From Pseudomonas sp. GOM7 (GTDB lineage Bacteria; Pseudomonadota; Gammaproteobacteria; Pseudomonadales; Pseudomonadaceae): DNA of 64,000 nucleotides. Made by a program: the position numbers and the translations under genes. Location of the stretch: assembly GCF_026723825.1 (NCBI RefSeq), contig NZ_CP113519.1, forward strand, positions 372,001 through 436,000, given 5' to 3'. Below are positions 56,844 through 64,000 of the stretch, piece after piece (position 1 is the stretch's first letter; each line of letters opens with the position of its first letter). The notes under the pieces are model-generated. The model saw nothing but the letters and a program-made list of their open reading frames with translations. It was not told the DNA's origin and ran no database searches.

Positions 56844-57449
56844 TCACTTACCGCAATACCATCTCTCATCGCTCACCGTCGCCTGCAAGGGCACGTCCCA
56901 ACTGGCCAATGCCAGTTCATCCACGCGCTGGCATTCATGGGCAAGGCCCAACAGTGTCGGCTTGTGCCAATTTTTGCGCATGCGCAGGTAAGCCAGGCTG
57001 CGGTCATAGAAGCCGCCGCCCATGCCCAGACGCCCGCCGCGATCATCGAAGCCCACCAGGGGCAGCAGCAGCAGATCCAGCGTCCAGGGCTGGCGTTGTC
57101 GCTTGGGCTGCGGGCGCGGTTCGAGAATGCGAAAGCGATTGCCGGCGAGCTTCTCGTTGCGGCTGATCCTTTGGAACACCATTTTGGTTCGCGGCCAGGC
57201 GCTGAGCACCGGCAGGTAGGTGTGCTTGCCACGTCGTTGTGCGGCGCGCAGCAGGGGGCGTGGGTCGATCTCGCCATCGTTGGGCAGGTACAGGGCAATG
57301 TGTCGTGCCCGGCGAAACAGGGGGTGTTGAACCAGTTGCCGATACAGGCCATGTGCGGCCTGGCGTTGCTGGCTGGGGGACAGGCTGCGGCGCTTCTGGC
57401 GCAGCAGGCGGCGCAACTGCGGGCGGCTGAGAGTGGTGGCTTCGATCAT
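56844..57449 (-). CDS. ygfA: 5-formyltetrahydrofolate cyclo-ligase family protein
   Basis: A 201-residue cytoplasmic enzyme that converts 5-formyltetrahydrofolate to 5,10-methenyltetrahydrofolate with ATP. Blocks: RPQLRRLLRQKRRSLSPSQQ (residues about 9-28), HIALYLPNDGEIDPRPLLRAA, and the phosphate-binding loop LGMGGGFYDRSLAYL (about 143-157) in the middle of the C-terminal half. The start at 57449 is preferred; a longer frame to 57500 would overlap the 3' end of the 6S RNA. As in E. coli, it is downstream of the 6S RNA gene and probably transcribed with it. Confidence 0.92.
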   Translation of the reverse strand: MIEATTLSRPQLRRLLRQKRRSLSPSQQRQAAHGLYRQLVQHPLFRRARHIALYLPNDGEIDPRPLLRAAQRRGKHTYLPVLSAWPRTKMVFQRISRNEKLAGNRFRILEPRPQPKRQRQPWTLDLLLLPLVGFDDRGGRLGMGGGFYDRSLAYLRMRKNWHKPTLLGLAHECQRVDELALASWDVPLQATVSDERWYCGK

Positions 57450-57484
57450 GCAGAGTGGCGCCGAATGGCGTGAGCAGAAGAAGG

Positions 57485-57665
57485 CGTGGCTCCCCGGCAT
57501 GCCGCTGTCGGTTTAGCCCTTGAACCCGAAAGTTCAAGGTGGAGGTTGCAGGAGGCGTTAAGGCTTTCCGTCAGGCGGACATGCACACCGGCCCCAACTG
57601 GCAACCCCCGTGGTTGTGCGTATCGGCTCAGGGACATCCCCGACTGGCGCACACCCCAGGGAACG
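57485..57665 (-). ncRNA. ssrS: 6S RNA
   Basis: The minus-strand sequence reads, from about 57665, CCGTTCCCTGGGGTGTGCGCC then GTCGGGGATGTCCCTGAGCCG, and ends with AAGTTCAAGG-type complementary arms (CCTTGAACTTTCGGGTTCAAGG) near 57518-57539. Sequence and order (zapA, 6S, ygfA) agree with the P. aeruginosa 6S RNA as I recall it. The RNA binds the sigma-70 holoenzyme and shuts down many promoters in stationary phase. Ends are approximate. A candidate -10 box TATACT is at 57672-57677. Confidence 0.85.
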
Positions 57666-57671
57666 GAGGCC

Positions 57672-57677
57672 AGTATA
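57672..57677 (-). promoter_or_regulatory. Candidate -10 box of the 6S RNA promoter
   Basis: Reads TATACT on the minus strand, seven to eight bases before the inferred 6S RNA start. A convincing -35 was not found. Confidence 0.4.
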
Positions 57678-57732
57678 CCCGATACGACCGCCATGCGGGC
57701 ACCACTCGGCGAGTCAGCTTGCAGGCAGTGGC

Positions 57733-58041
57733 TCAGGGCGTGTTGCCGTCGTCGCTCAGGGCCTGATCGACGCGGTCGAGCAGGTCGCGTACCTGCTTGC
57801 GGGTGGAGTTGGCATCCATGTCCAGGCGCTGCTGCTTGTGCAGCAGGTCATGGGTGATGTTCAGCGCGGCCATCACCGCCACGCGGTCGGCGCCGATCAC
57901 CTTGCCGGTGGTGCGGATCTCTCGCATCTTGCCGTCCAGATAGCGTGCGGCGCTTTCCAGATTGGCGTGTTCTTCTGGCGGGCAGGCGATGCAATATTCT
58001 TTGTCCAGGATGTGGACGGTCACGGTTTTCGATTGAGTCAT
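57733..58041 (-). CDS. zapA: Cell division protein ZapA
   Basis: A 102-residue cytoplasmic protein that binds FtsZ and stabilises Z-ring filaments. Conserved parts are VTVHILDKEYCIACPPEEHANLESAARYLDGKMREIR (about 8-44) and the C-terminal coiled-coil (VAVMAALNITHDLL ... VRDLLDRVDQALS). It overlaps the small coiled-coil gene upstream by 4 bp (ATGA). The usual partner ZapB is absent. Confidence 0.93.
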   Translation of the reverse strand: MTQSKTVTVHILDKEYCIACPPEEHANLESAARYLDGKMREIRTTGKVIGADRVAVMAALNITHDLLHKQQRLDMDANSTRKQVRDLLDRVDQALSDDGNTP

Positions 58042-58247
58042 GTGTCCTGCTCCAGGGCTTTGAGGCGCGAAATCATCGATTCGACCTTGTGCCGGGCCAA
58101 TTCGTTCTTTTCGATCAGATGGGCACGTTCCTCGCGCCATGCCTGTTCATTCGCCAGCAGGAGTCGGTTGTGAGCCTTGAGCTGTTCGACACGCTGGATC
58201 AGCAGCTCCAGCTTGCTGGTCAGGATTTGCAGATCGGCGTCTTCCAT
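58038..58247 (-). CDS. Small coiled-coil protein (TIGR02449-type)
   Basis: A 69-residue protein, almost entirely coiled-coil (LQILTSKLELLIQRVEQLKAHNRLLLANEQAWREERAHLIEKNELARHKVESMISRLKALE). The family is found next to zapA in pseudomonads and has no assigned activity; it resembles a ZapB-type division scaffold in size and coil content, which is inference. Overlaps zapA by ATGA, so the two are co-translated. It starts 203 bp from the divergent ygfB gene. Confidence 0.85.
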   Translation of the reverse strand: MEDADLQILTSKLELLIQRVEQLKAHNRLLLANEQAWREERAHLIEKNELARHKVESMISRLKALEQDT

Positions 58248-58450
58248 GGGCTCTCGCTGTGGGAGGGAATGGCTGGACTTCAGGGCTCCCCCAAAAACGG
58301 CCTGCGCTTTTGGAAAGGCTCTTTATAGGCATGTCCAGCAGGCAGGTCAAACGCCTGGCAAACGGGCCTCCGATGGCCTTGGTTCACCTGCCGATGCTAG
58401 GATACGAGGCCGTCATTCTAGAGATTGCGCCCTCTGGCGCCTAGCTGCCC

Positions 58451-59002
58451 ATGTCGACTTCCTCTTCTCCCTACGCTGCCTTTGCTGCTCTGCTGAGCAA
58501 CGCTGGCCACACCGTTTCTCCCGCCGAGCTGCATGGCCTGCTGCTCGGACGCAGTTGCGCCGGCGCTGGCTTCGAGCCCGGCCCCTGGCTGGTGGATGCC
58601 GCCGAGCTGCTCGGTGGCGAGCCGCAGGATGCCGTGCGCCAGGCCCTGATCGGCCTGCAGGAGATGGTCAAGGGCGAGCTGTGCAGTGAAGACATCACCC
58701 TGGTGTTGTTGCTGCCGGACGACGAAGCCCCGCTGGCCCAGCGTGCCACCGCCCTCGGCCAGTGGTGCCAGGGCTTTCTCGGTGGCTTCGGCCTGACTGC
58801 CCGTGATGGCGCGCTGAGCGCCGAGGCCATGGAGGTGCTGCAGGATCTTTCCGCCATAGCCCAGGTGCAGAGTGCCCTGGATGAATCCGAGGACGGCGAG
58901 AGCGACTACATGGAGGTGATGGAGTACCTGCGAGTGGCGCCGCTGCTGCTGTTCGCCGAATGCGCCAAGCCCGTCGCCGCGCCGAAACCTTCCCTGCACT
59001 GA
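58451..59002 (+). CDS. ygfB: UPF0149 family protein YgfB
   Basis: A 183-residue cytoplasmic protein with UPF0149 motifs: [35 protein letters not shown] at the N-terminus and the conserved [14 protein letters not shown] (about 97-110). In P. aeruginosa, YgfB is reported to reduce alpA/ampDh3 expression and thereby raise beta-lactam resistance; whether this holds here is unknown. It is divergent from the coiled-coil/zapA operon and precedes pepP by 22 bp. Confidence 0.92.
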   Translation: MSTSSSPYAAFAALLSNAGHTVSPAELHGLLLGRSCAGAGFEPGPWLVDAAELLGGEPQDAVRQALIGLQEMVKGELCSEDITLVLLLPDDEAPLAQRATALGQWCQGFLGGFGLTARDGALSAEAMEVLQDLSAIAQVQSALDESEDGESDYMEVMEYLRVAPLLLFAECAKPVAAPKPSLH

Positions 59003-59024
59003 CTACCACTGGTTGGAGCCTGCC

Positions 59025-60359
59025 TTGATCAGCATTCCCAAGTCCGAATATGCCCGTCGGCGCAAGGCGCTGATGGCGCAGATGGAACCCAACAGCATCG
59101 CCATCCTGCCGGCCGCGCCGGTGTACATCCGCAACCGCGACGTCGAGCACACCTACCGTCAGGACAGCGATTTCCAGTACCTCACCGGCTTCCCCGAGCC
59201 GGAGGCGGTGATGGCGCTGATCCCCGGTCGCGAACACGGTGAATACGTGCTGTTCTGCCGCGAGCGTGACCCTGAGCGCGAGCTGTGGGACGGCCTGCGC
59301 GCCGGCCAGGACGGTGCCGTGAGCACCTTCGGCGCCGACGATGCCTTCCCCATCGGCGATATCGACGACATCCTGCCGGGGTTGATTGAAGGTCGTGAGC
59401 GCGTCTACTACGCCATCGGCTTCAATCAGGAATTCGATCACCGGCTGATGGAGTGGATCAACCATATCCGCGCCAAGGCGCGTCAGGGCGCCACGCCGCC
59501 GAACGAGTTCGTCGCCCTCGACCACCTGCTGCACGACATGCGCCTGTACAAGTCCGCCGCCGAGGTCAAGGTGATGCGCGAGGCCGCCGAGATCAGCGCG
59601 CGTGCGCACGTCCGCGCCATGCAGGCCAGCCGTGCCGGCCTTTACGAATACCATCTGGAAGCCGAGCTGGATTACGAGTTCCGTAAGGGCGGGGCGAAGA
59701 TGCCGGCTTACGGCAGCATCGTCGCGGCGGGCAAGAATGCCTGCATCCTGCACTACCGCGAGAACGATGCAGTGCTCAAGGACGGTGACCTGGTGCTGAT
59801 CGACGCCGGCTGCGAGATCGACTGCTACGCCAGCGATATCACCCGCACCTTCCCGGTCAGCGGCAAGTTTTCCCCCGAGCAGAAGGCCATCTACGAACTG
59901 GTGCTGAAAGCCAACGAAGAGGCCTTCAAGCACATCGCCCCCGGTAAACACTGGAACGAGGCCCACGAGGCCACTGTGCGGGTGATCACCGCCGGCCTGG
60001 TGGAGCTGGGATTGCTCAGCGGGGATGTCGAACAACTGATCGCCAGCGAAGCCTATAAACCCTTCTACATGCACCGTGCCGGCCACTGGCTGGGCATGGA
60101 CGTGCACGATGTCGGCGACTACAAGGTCGGTGGGCAGTGGCGCGTGCTCGAGCCGGGTATGGCCATGACCGTGGAGCCGGGCATCTATATCGCCCCGGAC
60201 AACGACAAGGTGGCGAAGAAATGGCGCGGCATCGGCGTGCGTATCGAGGACGACGTGGTGGTGACCAAGAAGGGCTGCGAGATTCTCACGGGTGGCGTGC
60301 CCAAAGCGGTCGCCGAGATCGAGGCGCTGATGGCTGCCGCGCGCAGCGAGGCGGCCTGA
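59025..60359 (+). CDS. pepP: Xaa-Pro aminopeptidase (proline aminopeptidase P II)
   Basis: A 444-residue Mn-dependent aminopeptidase that removes the first residue from peptides with proline in position two. The N-terminal creatinase-like domain is about 1-175, the pita-bread domain follows. Metal ligands lie in IDAGCEIDCYASDITRTF (two Asp), the histidine of GHWLGMDVHD, VEPGIYIAP (Glu) and GVRIEDDVVV (Glu). The start is a TTG (MISIPKSEYA, matching family N-termini) with GGAGCC six bases ahead; an upstream TTG at 59013 is less likely. It is followed by ubiH with a 4-bp gap, so they form an operon. Confidence 0.94.
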   Translation: MISIPKSEYARRRKALMAQMEPNSIAILPAAPVYIRNRDVEHTYRQDSDFQYLTGFPEPEAVMALIPGREHGEYVLFCRERDPERELWDGLRAGQDGAVSTFGADDAFPIGDIDDILPGLIEGRERVYYAIGFNQEFDHRLMEWINHIRAKARQGATPPNEFVALDHLLHDMRLYKSAAEVKVMREAAEISARAHVRAMQASRAGLYEYHLEAELDYEFRKGGAKMPAYGSIVAAGKNACILHYRENDAVLKDGDLVLIDAGCEIDCYASDITRTFPVSGKFSPEQKAIYELVLKANEEAFKHIAPGKHWNEAHEATVRVITAGLVELGLLSGDVEQLIASEAYKPFYMHRAGHWLGMDVHDVGDYKVGGQWRVLEPGMAMTVEPGIYIAPDNDKVAKKWRGIGVRIEDDVVVTKKGCEILTGGVPKAVAEIEALMAAARSEAA

Positions 60360-60363
60360 GCCC

Positions 60364-61548
60364 ATGGCCCAGGTGAACCTGGCGATCATCGGTGGCGGCC
60401 TGGTAGGCGCTAGCCTGGCCTTGGCCCTGCAGGAAACGGCGCGTCAGCGTGGCTGGCGTATCGCCCTGATCGAGCCTTTCGCTCCTGGCGATGCCTATCA
60501 GCCCAGCTACGACGCGCGCTCCACCGCGCTGTCCTACGGCAGCCGGCTGATCTACGAGCGCCTCGAGCTGTGGCAGGCCATCGCCCAGCGCGCCGAGCCG
60601 ATCCGGCAGATTCATGTATCCGACCGTGGCCGTTTCGGCGCCACCCGTCTGCAGGCCATCGAAGAAGGTGTGCCCGCCCTGGGCTACGTGGTGGAGAACG
60701 CCTGGATCGGCCATTGCCTGTGGCAGGCCCTCGACCCCGAAATCGTCCAGTGGCACTGCCCGGCCGAGGTCAGTGCCTTGCAGCAGATCGAGGCTGGCTA
60801 TCGCCTGCGCCTGATCGATGGCAGCACGCTGGATTGCCAACTGGCGGTGCTGGCCGACGGCGGTCGCTCCGGCCTGCGCGAGCAACTGGGCATCGCCGTC
60901 AGCCAGACGCCTTATGGGCAGAGCGCCATCATTGCCAACGTCAGCCCGCTGGAAGCTCATCGCGGCCAGGCCTTCGAGCGTTTCACCGACGAGGGGCCGA
61001 TGGCCATGCTACCGCTGGACGGTAATCGTTGCGCCTTGGTCTGGACGCGCGCCAGCAGCGATGCCGAGCGGCTGATGGCCCTGAGCGAACGCGCTTTCCT
61101 TGACGAACTGCAACAGGCCTTCGGTTATCGCCTCGGTGCGCTGCGCCAGGTTGGCCAGCGCCATCTTTATCCCTTGTCACTGGTGGAAGCCCGCGAGCAG
61201 GTGCGGCCAAACCTGGTAGTGCTGGGCAATGCGGCGCACAGCCTGCACCCCATCGCGGGGCAAGGCTACAACCTCTCGCTGCGCGATACCCTGGCGCTGG
61301 CCGAGGTGCTGCAGCGCGGCGACGCGCCCTTGGGGGATTTCGCCACCCTGCAGCGTTACCTGCAGCGCCAGCAGATGGATCAGCAGCTTACGGTCGGCTT
61401 CTCCGACCGGGTGACGCGCCTGTTCAGTACCAACCAACCGCTGCTGGCCGCCGGGCGTAACCTCGGCCTGCTCGGGCTGGATCTGCTGCCACCTGCCAAG
61501 CGCTGGTTCGCCCGCCAGGCCATGGGCATGGGAACCCGCAGCCTGTGA
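60364..61548 (+). CDS. ubiH: 2-octaprenyl-6-methoxyphenol hydroxylase UbiH
   Basis: A 394-residue FAD monooxygenase of ubiquinone synthesis. The dinucleotide-binding start VNLAIIGGGLVGASLALALQ (about 4-23), RSTALSYGSRLIYERLELW, LAVLADGGRSGLRE (the DG motif) and VVLGNAAHSLHPIAGQGYNLSLRD (the GD-type motif, D replaced by N here) are seen. Starts 4 bp after pepP. UbiH hydroxylates C1 of the ring. Its neighbour ubiI is a paralog; the assignment of UbiH versus UbiF/I rests on similarity and on the recalled order in P. aeruginosa. Confidence 0.9.
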   Translation: MAQVNLAIIGGGLVGASLALALQETARQRGWRIALIEPFAPGDAYQPSYDARSTALSYGSRLIYERLELWQAIAQRAEPIRQIHVSDRGRFGATRLQAIEEGVPALGYVVENAWIGHCLWQALDPEIVQWHCPAEVSALQQIEAGYRLRLIDGSTLDCQLAVLADGGRSGLREQLGIAVSQTPYGQSAIIANVSPLEAHRGQAFERFTDEGPMAMLPLDGNRCALVWTRASSDAERLMALSERAFLDELQQAFGYRLGALRQVGQRHLYPLSLVEAREQVRPNLVVLGNAAHSLHPIAGQGYNLSLRDTLALAEVLQRGDAPLGDFATLQRYLQRQQMDQQLTVGFSDRVTRLFSTNQPLLAAGRNLGLLGLDLLPPAKRWFARQAMGMGTRSL

Positions 61549-61554
61549 GTAATT

Positions 61555-61628
61555 CCGTAGGGTGTCGCGGGGCCGCCCAGGCCGTGCGCAGCAAACGGAA
61601 GCCATGGTGCGCACGGCGCACCCTACGG
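61555..61628 (+). repeat. Inverted-repeat element between ubiH and ubiI with 23-bp repeat copy 3
   Basis: CCGTAGGGTG (61555-61564) and CACCCTACGG (61619-61628) are perfect inverted ends. The right end is part of the third copy of the 23-bp repeat (61606-61628; GGTGCGCAC then GGCGCACCCTACGG). Confidence 0.65.
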
Positions 61629-61641
61629 TTTAAGGAGTGAT

Positions 61642-62859
61642 ATGCGCGCGGATCTGATCATCGTCGGTGCCGGAATGGTCGGCAGCACCCTGGCCCTGGC
61701 GCTGGAACACAGTGGCCTGGATATCCTCATCGTCGATGGCAGCCCGCTGAGCGTGGCGCCATTCGCCGCCGAGGCGCCGTTCGAGCCACGGGTCAGCGCC
61801 CTGTCGGTGGCCAGTCAGCGCATCATCGAGCGTCTCGGTGCCTGGCAGGGCATCGCCAGCCGGCGCGCCTGCCCCTACGGCGAAATGCGCGTCTGGGATG
61901 GCTCTGGCACCGGCAGCATCCATTTCGCGGCGGCCAGCGTGCACGCCGACACCCTGGGGCATATCGTCGAGAACCGTGTGGTGCAGGATGCCCTGCTCGA
62001 ACGCCTGCACGACAGCCAGATCGGCCTGTTGCCCAGTGCCCGTCTGGAGCAGTTGCGCCACAGCGGCGACGACTGGCTGCTGACCCTCACCGATGGTCGC
62101 CAGTTGCGCACGCCCTTGCTGGTGGCCGCCGATGGCGCCAACTCGGCGGTACGCCGCCTGGCCGGTTGCGCCACTCGCGAGTGGGATTATCTGCACCATG
62201 CCATCGTCACCAGCGTGCGTTGCGAGCGCCCGCACCAGGCCACCGCCTGGCAGCGTTTCACCGACGATGGTCCACTGGCCTTCCTGCCGCTGGCTGGGCC
62301 GGCTGGCGAGCACTGGTGCTCGATCGTCTGGTCGACCATCCCTGCCGAAGCCGAGCGCCTGATGGCGTTGGGCGACGAGGATTTCTGTCGGGAACTGACT
62401 CGCGCCTTCGAGTCGCGTCTGGGCCGCGTGCTGCATGCCGATTCGCGTCTGTGCATCCCGCTGCGTCAGCGTCATGCCAAGCGTTATATCGAACCGGGCC
62501 TGGCGCTGATCGGCGATGCCGCGCACACCATCCACCCACTGGCGGGGCAGGGGGTCAACCTGGGCTTTCTCGACGCCGCCGTGCTGGCCGAGGTGCTGCT
62601 GCATGCCGCCGAGCGTGGCGAGAACCTGGCCGACGAGCGCGTGCTGAGCCGCTACGAGCGCCGGCGCATGCCGCACAACCTGGCGATGATGGCGGCGATG
62701 GAAGGTTTCGAGCGGCTGTTCCAGGCCGATCCGCTGCCACTGCGCCTGCTGCGTAATATCGGCCTGGATCTGGTCGATGGCCAGGCCGAGGCCAAGGCGC
62801 TGTTCGTGCGTCAAGCGCTGGGGCTGTCGGGTGATCTGCCGGAGTTGGCGCGGGTCTGA
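61642..62859 (+). CDS. ubiI: Ubiquinone biosynthesis FAD monooxygenase UbiI/VisC type
   Basis: A 405-residue FAD-dependent hydroxylase, second UbiH/UbiF/UbiI family member in the operon. ADLIIVGAGMVGSTLALALEHSG (about 3-25), PRVSALSVASQRIIERLG, LLVAADGANSAVRRLAG (DG motif) and LALIGDAAHTIHPLAGQGVNLGFLD (GD motif) are complete. ATG 61642 has TAAGGAGTGAT in front. UbiI acts on C5 of the ring in aerobic ubiquinone synthesis; the distinction from UbiF is by context. Confidence 0.85.
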   Translation: MRADLIIVGAGMVGSTLALALEHSGLDILIVDGSPLSVAPFAAEAPFEPRVSALSVASQRIIERLGAWQGIASRRACPYGEMRVWDGSGTGSIHFAAASVHADTLGHIVENRVVQDALLERLHDSQIGLLPSARLEQLRHSGDDWLLTLTDGRQLRTPLLVAADGANSAVRRLAGCATREWDYLHHAIVTSVRCERPHQATAWQRFTDDGPLAFLPLAGPAGEHWCSIVWSTIPAEAERLMALGDEDFCRELTRAFESRLGRVLHADSRLCIPLRQRHAKRYIEPGLALIGDAAHTIHPLAGQGVNLGFLDAAVLAEVLLHAAERGENLADERVLSRYERRRMPHNLAMMAAMEGFERLFQADPLPLRLLRNIGLDLVDGQAEAKALFVRQALGLSGDLPELARV

Positions 62860-62904
62860 GCTGCCTGGTAAATGGTTTCTGGTGGAGTTTCGGGAAAGTC
62901 CTTC

Positions 62905-63153
62905 TTGATACCGGACTGGCAAGTTTGTGTGTGGCCTTGTTGGTCTGTTTTGGTGTTCTGGATGCCGCCTTGGGTGTTTTCAGATATTCCGGGTTTCGCC
63001 CCCTCGGGCGACTCACTTTTCTTTGAAATCGGATTGCCGCCCAGCGCAAAGAAAAGTAAGCATGGGAGGGCGAAACCAAAGACATCAACAAAAACGCGGC
63101 AATTCGGAACAGACGCCCAAAGACAACACACAAACTTGCCAGTCCGGTATCAA
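62905..63153. mobile_element. 249-bp MITE-like element with 28-bp perfect terminal inverted repeats
   Basis: The left end (62905-62932) starts TTGATACCGGACTGGCAAG and the right end (63126-63153) is its exact reverse complement over 28 bases. Inside, a second inverted pair ACTTTTCTTTG / CAAAGAAAAGT (about 63012-63057) and TTTCGCCC...-type arms near 62993 and 63067 also match. There is no transposase frame. It resembles a Pseudomonas intergenic repeat with CTTTTCTTTG stems. No clear target duplication was seen at the flanks. Confidence 0.65.
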
Positions 63154-63186
63154 TCAAAGCACCCCTGATCCAATACCCCAAAACAA

Positions 63187-63220
63187 AAATCCGATGTCGC
63201 CATGGCGACATCGGATTTTC
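63187..63220. terminator. 34-bp perfect palindrome, bidirectional terminator
   Basis: Starts AAAATCCGATGTCGCC and ends with its reverse complement GGCGACATCGGATTTT, with two centre bases AT. The terminal TTTT on both strands gives a T-tract in each direction, so it can end both ubiI and the symporter gene. Confidence 0.85.
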
Positions 63221-63274
63221 TGTGGCGCTGCCGACGTCATCCGGGGTTCGGCCCGGATGACCCTGGCAGAAGTG

Positions 63275-64000
63275 TCAGCGCTGCAATTGCTGCGCTTCTT
63301 CTGCCTTCTCGGCGGCGAGGTTGTCTTCCGAGGTGTGGTTGCTCCAGTAGTCAGCATTCTTGATGCCGAGCTTCTCGGGGTGGAACACCGGATCCTTGCC
63401 CTGATCCTGCTGCTCTTCGTAATCCTTCAGGCACTTGTAGGCGACCTTGTGCATCAGCAGGATGGCGATGATGTTCAGCCAGGCCATCAGGCCCACGCCG
63501 AGGTCACCCAGATCCCAGGCGAAGGTGGCGGTGTGCACGGTGCCGTAGACGGTCGCGGCGATGATGCCGAACTTCAGCAGCAGGGTGAGGATGGGGCGCT
63601 TCACCTTGCGGTTGATGTAGGCGATGTTGGTTTCGGCGATGTAGTAGTAGGCCAGGATGGTGGTGAAGGCGAAGAAGAACAGGGCGATGGCGACGAAGGC
63701 GTTGCCGAAGCCGGGCATCATGTTCTCCATCGCGGTCTGCACGTAGCCCGGGCCGGCCGCCACGCCGGCGATGCCGGTGAACAGCGCGCTGCCATCGGGG
63801 GCCTGCACGTTGTACTGGCCGGTGATCAGCAGCATGAAGGCGGTCGCCGAGCAGACGAACAGGGTGTCGACGTACACCGAGAAACCCTGCACCAGGCCCT
63901 GTTTGGCCGGGTGGCTGACGGCCGCTGCGGACGAGGCGTGTGGGCCGGTGCCCTGGCCGGCTTCGTTGGAGTACACGCCACGCTTGACGCCCCACTGGAT
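63275..64000 (-). CDS. Sodium:alanine symporter (AGCS) family protein, C-terminal part
   Basis: The last 242 residues of a membrane carrier; the gene continues beyond the right edge. Seen are the AGCS signature region GVYSNEAGQGTGPHASSAAAVSHPAKQGL, then VQGFSVYVDTLFVCSATAFMLLITGQYN and further spans (PGFGNAFVAIALFFFAFTTILAYYYIAETN). The tail (EKLGIKNADYWSNHTSEDNLAAEKAEEAQQLQR) is charged. The family moves alanine or glycine with sodium. The start lies outside the window. Confidence 0.88.
   Translation of the reverse strand: MQWGVKRGVYSNEAGQGTGPHASSAAAVSHPAKQGLVQGFSVYVDTLFVCSATAFMLLITGQYNVQAPDGSALFTGIAGVAAGPGYVQTAMENMMPGFGNAFVAIALFFFAFTTILAYYYIAETNIAYINRKVKRPILTLLLKFGIIAATVYGTVHTATFAWDLGDLGVGLMAWLNIIAILLMHKVAYKCLKDYEEQQDQGKDPVFHPEKLGIKNADYWSNHTSEDNLAAEKAEEAQQLQR

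Larger units (their letters stand above)
62860..63274. other. Intergenic region ubiI-symporter (415 bp)
   Basis: Between the convergent ubiI and symporter genes. It contains the MITE-like element at 62905-63153 and the 34-bp palindromic terminator at 63187-63220. No gene recognised. Confidence 0.7.

Noticed and set aside
61606..61628. The 23-bp repeat copy as a ubiI operator
   Set aside because: The same sequence occurs beside unrelated genes at two other places, so it is a repeat family and not a specific operator.

Overview
The window is a chromosomal segment of a high-GC gammaproteobacterium, almost certainly a Pseudomonas of the mendocina/oleovorans/alcaligenes type. The evidence is the gene order elbB-hemB-ppk-ppx-trxA-rho-ubiD-ferredoxin reductase on the left and oxidoreductase-RbbA system-EVE protein-ygfA-6S RNA-zapA-ygfB-pepP-ubiH-ubiI on the right. 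From memory this matches the two sides of the P. aeruginosa PA5245-PA5221 region, and the HemB, Rho, UbiD and PepP lengths agree with the P. aeruginosa proteins. No rRNA, tRNA, insertion sequence, prophage or CRISPR array was seen.

Left core (1-16740): partial elbB, a sterol-desaturase-type hydroxylase, a DedA protein, hemB, the polyphosphate pair ppk (+) and ppx (-), trxA, rho, ubiD and a 2Fe-2S flavin reductase. Between ppx and trxA sits an accessory module: a polar amino-acid-type ABC importer whose last gene is allA (ureidoglycolate lyase), with a divergent FadR-type GntR regulator.

Accessory middle (16737-49378), mostly nutrient acquisition. It holds a PhoD-like phosphatase, a Crp/Fnr regulator, an Mpo1-like membrane protein, a TauE exporter divergent from an ArsR-type regulator, and the sulfate importer oscA-sbp-cysT-cysW-cysA. 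Divergent from oscA are an RBBP9-type hydrolase and an unusual sigma-54-activator-like AAA+ protein that lacks its DNA-binding domain and has a broken GAFTGA loop. Next come a flavin monooxygenase with a good sigma-54 promoter beside its own AcoR-like activator, and modABC behind a near-consensus ModE box. An L,D-transpeptidase and a C39-like protein follow. A large peptide/amine utilisation locus comes next: GntR, polar amino acid ABC, gamma-glutamyltransferase, RpiR, Pot-type ABC and a DmpA peptidase. The block closes with an EamA exporter and a LysR regulator.

Right core (49380-64000): quinone oxidoreductase, a FliL-like protein, the HlyD/RbbA/YhhJ-type export operon, EVE protein, a 43-residue membrane protein, ygfA, 6S RNA, zapA, a small coiled-coil protein, ygfB, pepP, ubiH, ubiI and a partial sodium:alanine symporter. 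Sulfur (sulfate, possibly organosulfur), molybdate, polyphosphate and ubiquinone functions are concentrated here.

Intergenic regions carry several repeat families: a 249-bp MITE-like element with 28-bp perfect terminal inverted repeats, a second MITE-like element before hemB, a 23-bp repeat in three copies, and palindromes that look like operators for the adjacent regulators. Family assignments are from recognition of motifs and order; no database search was possible.
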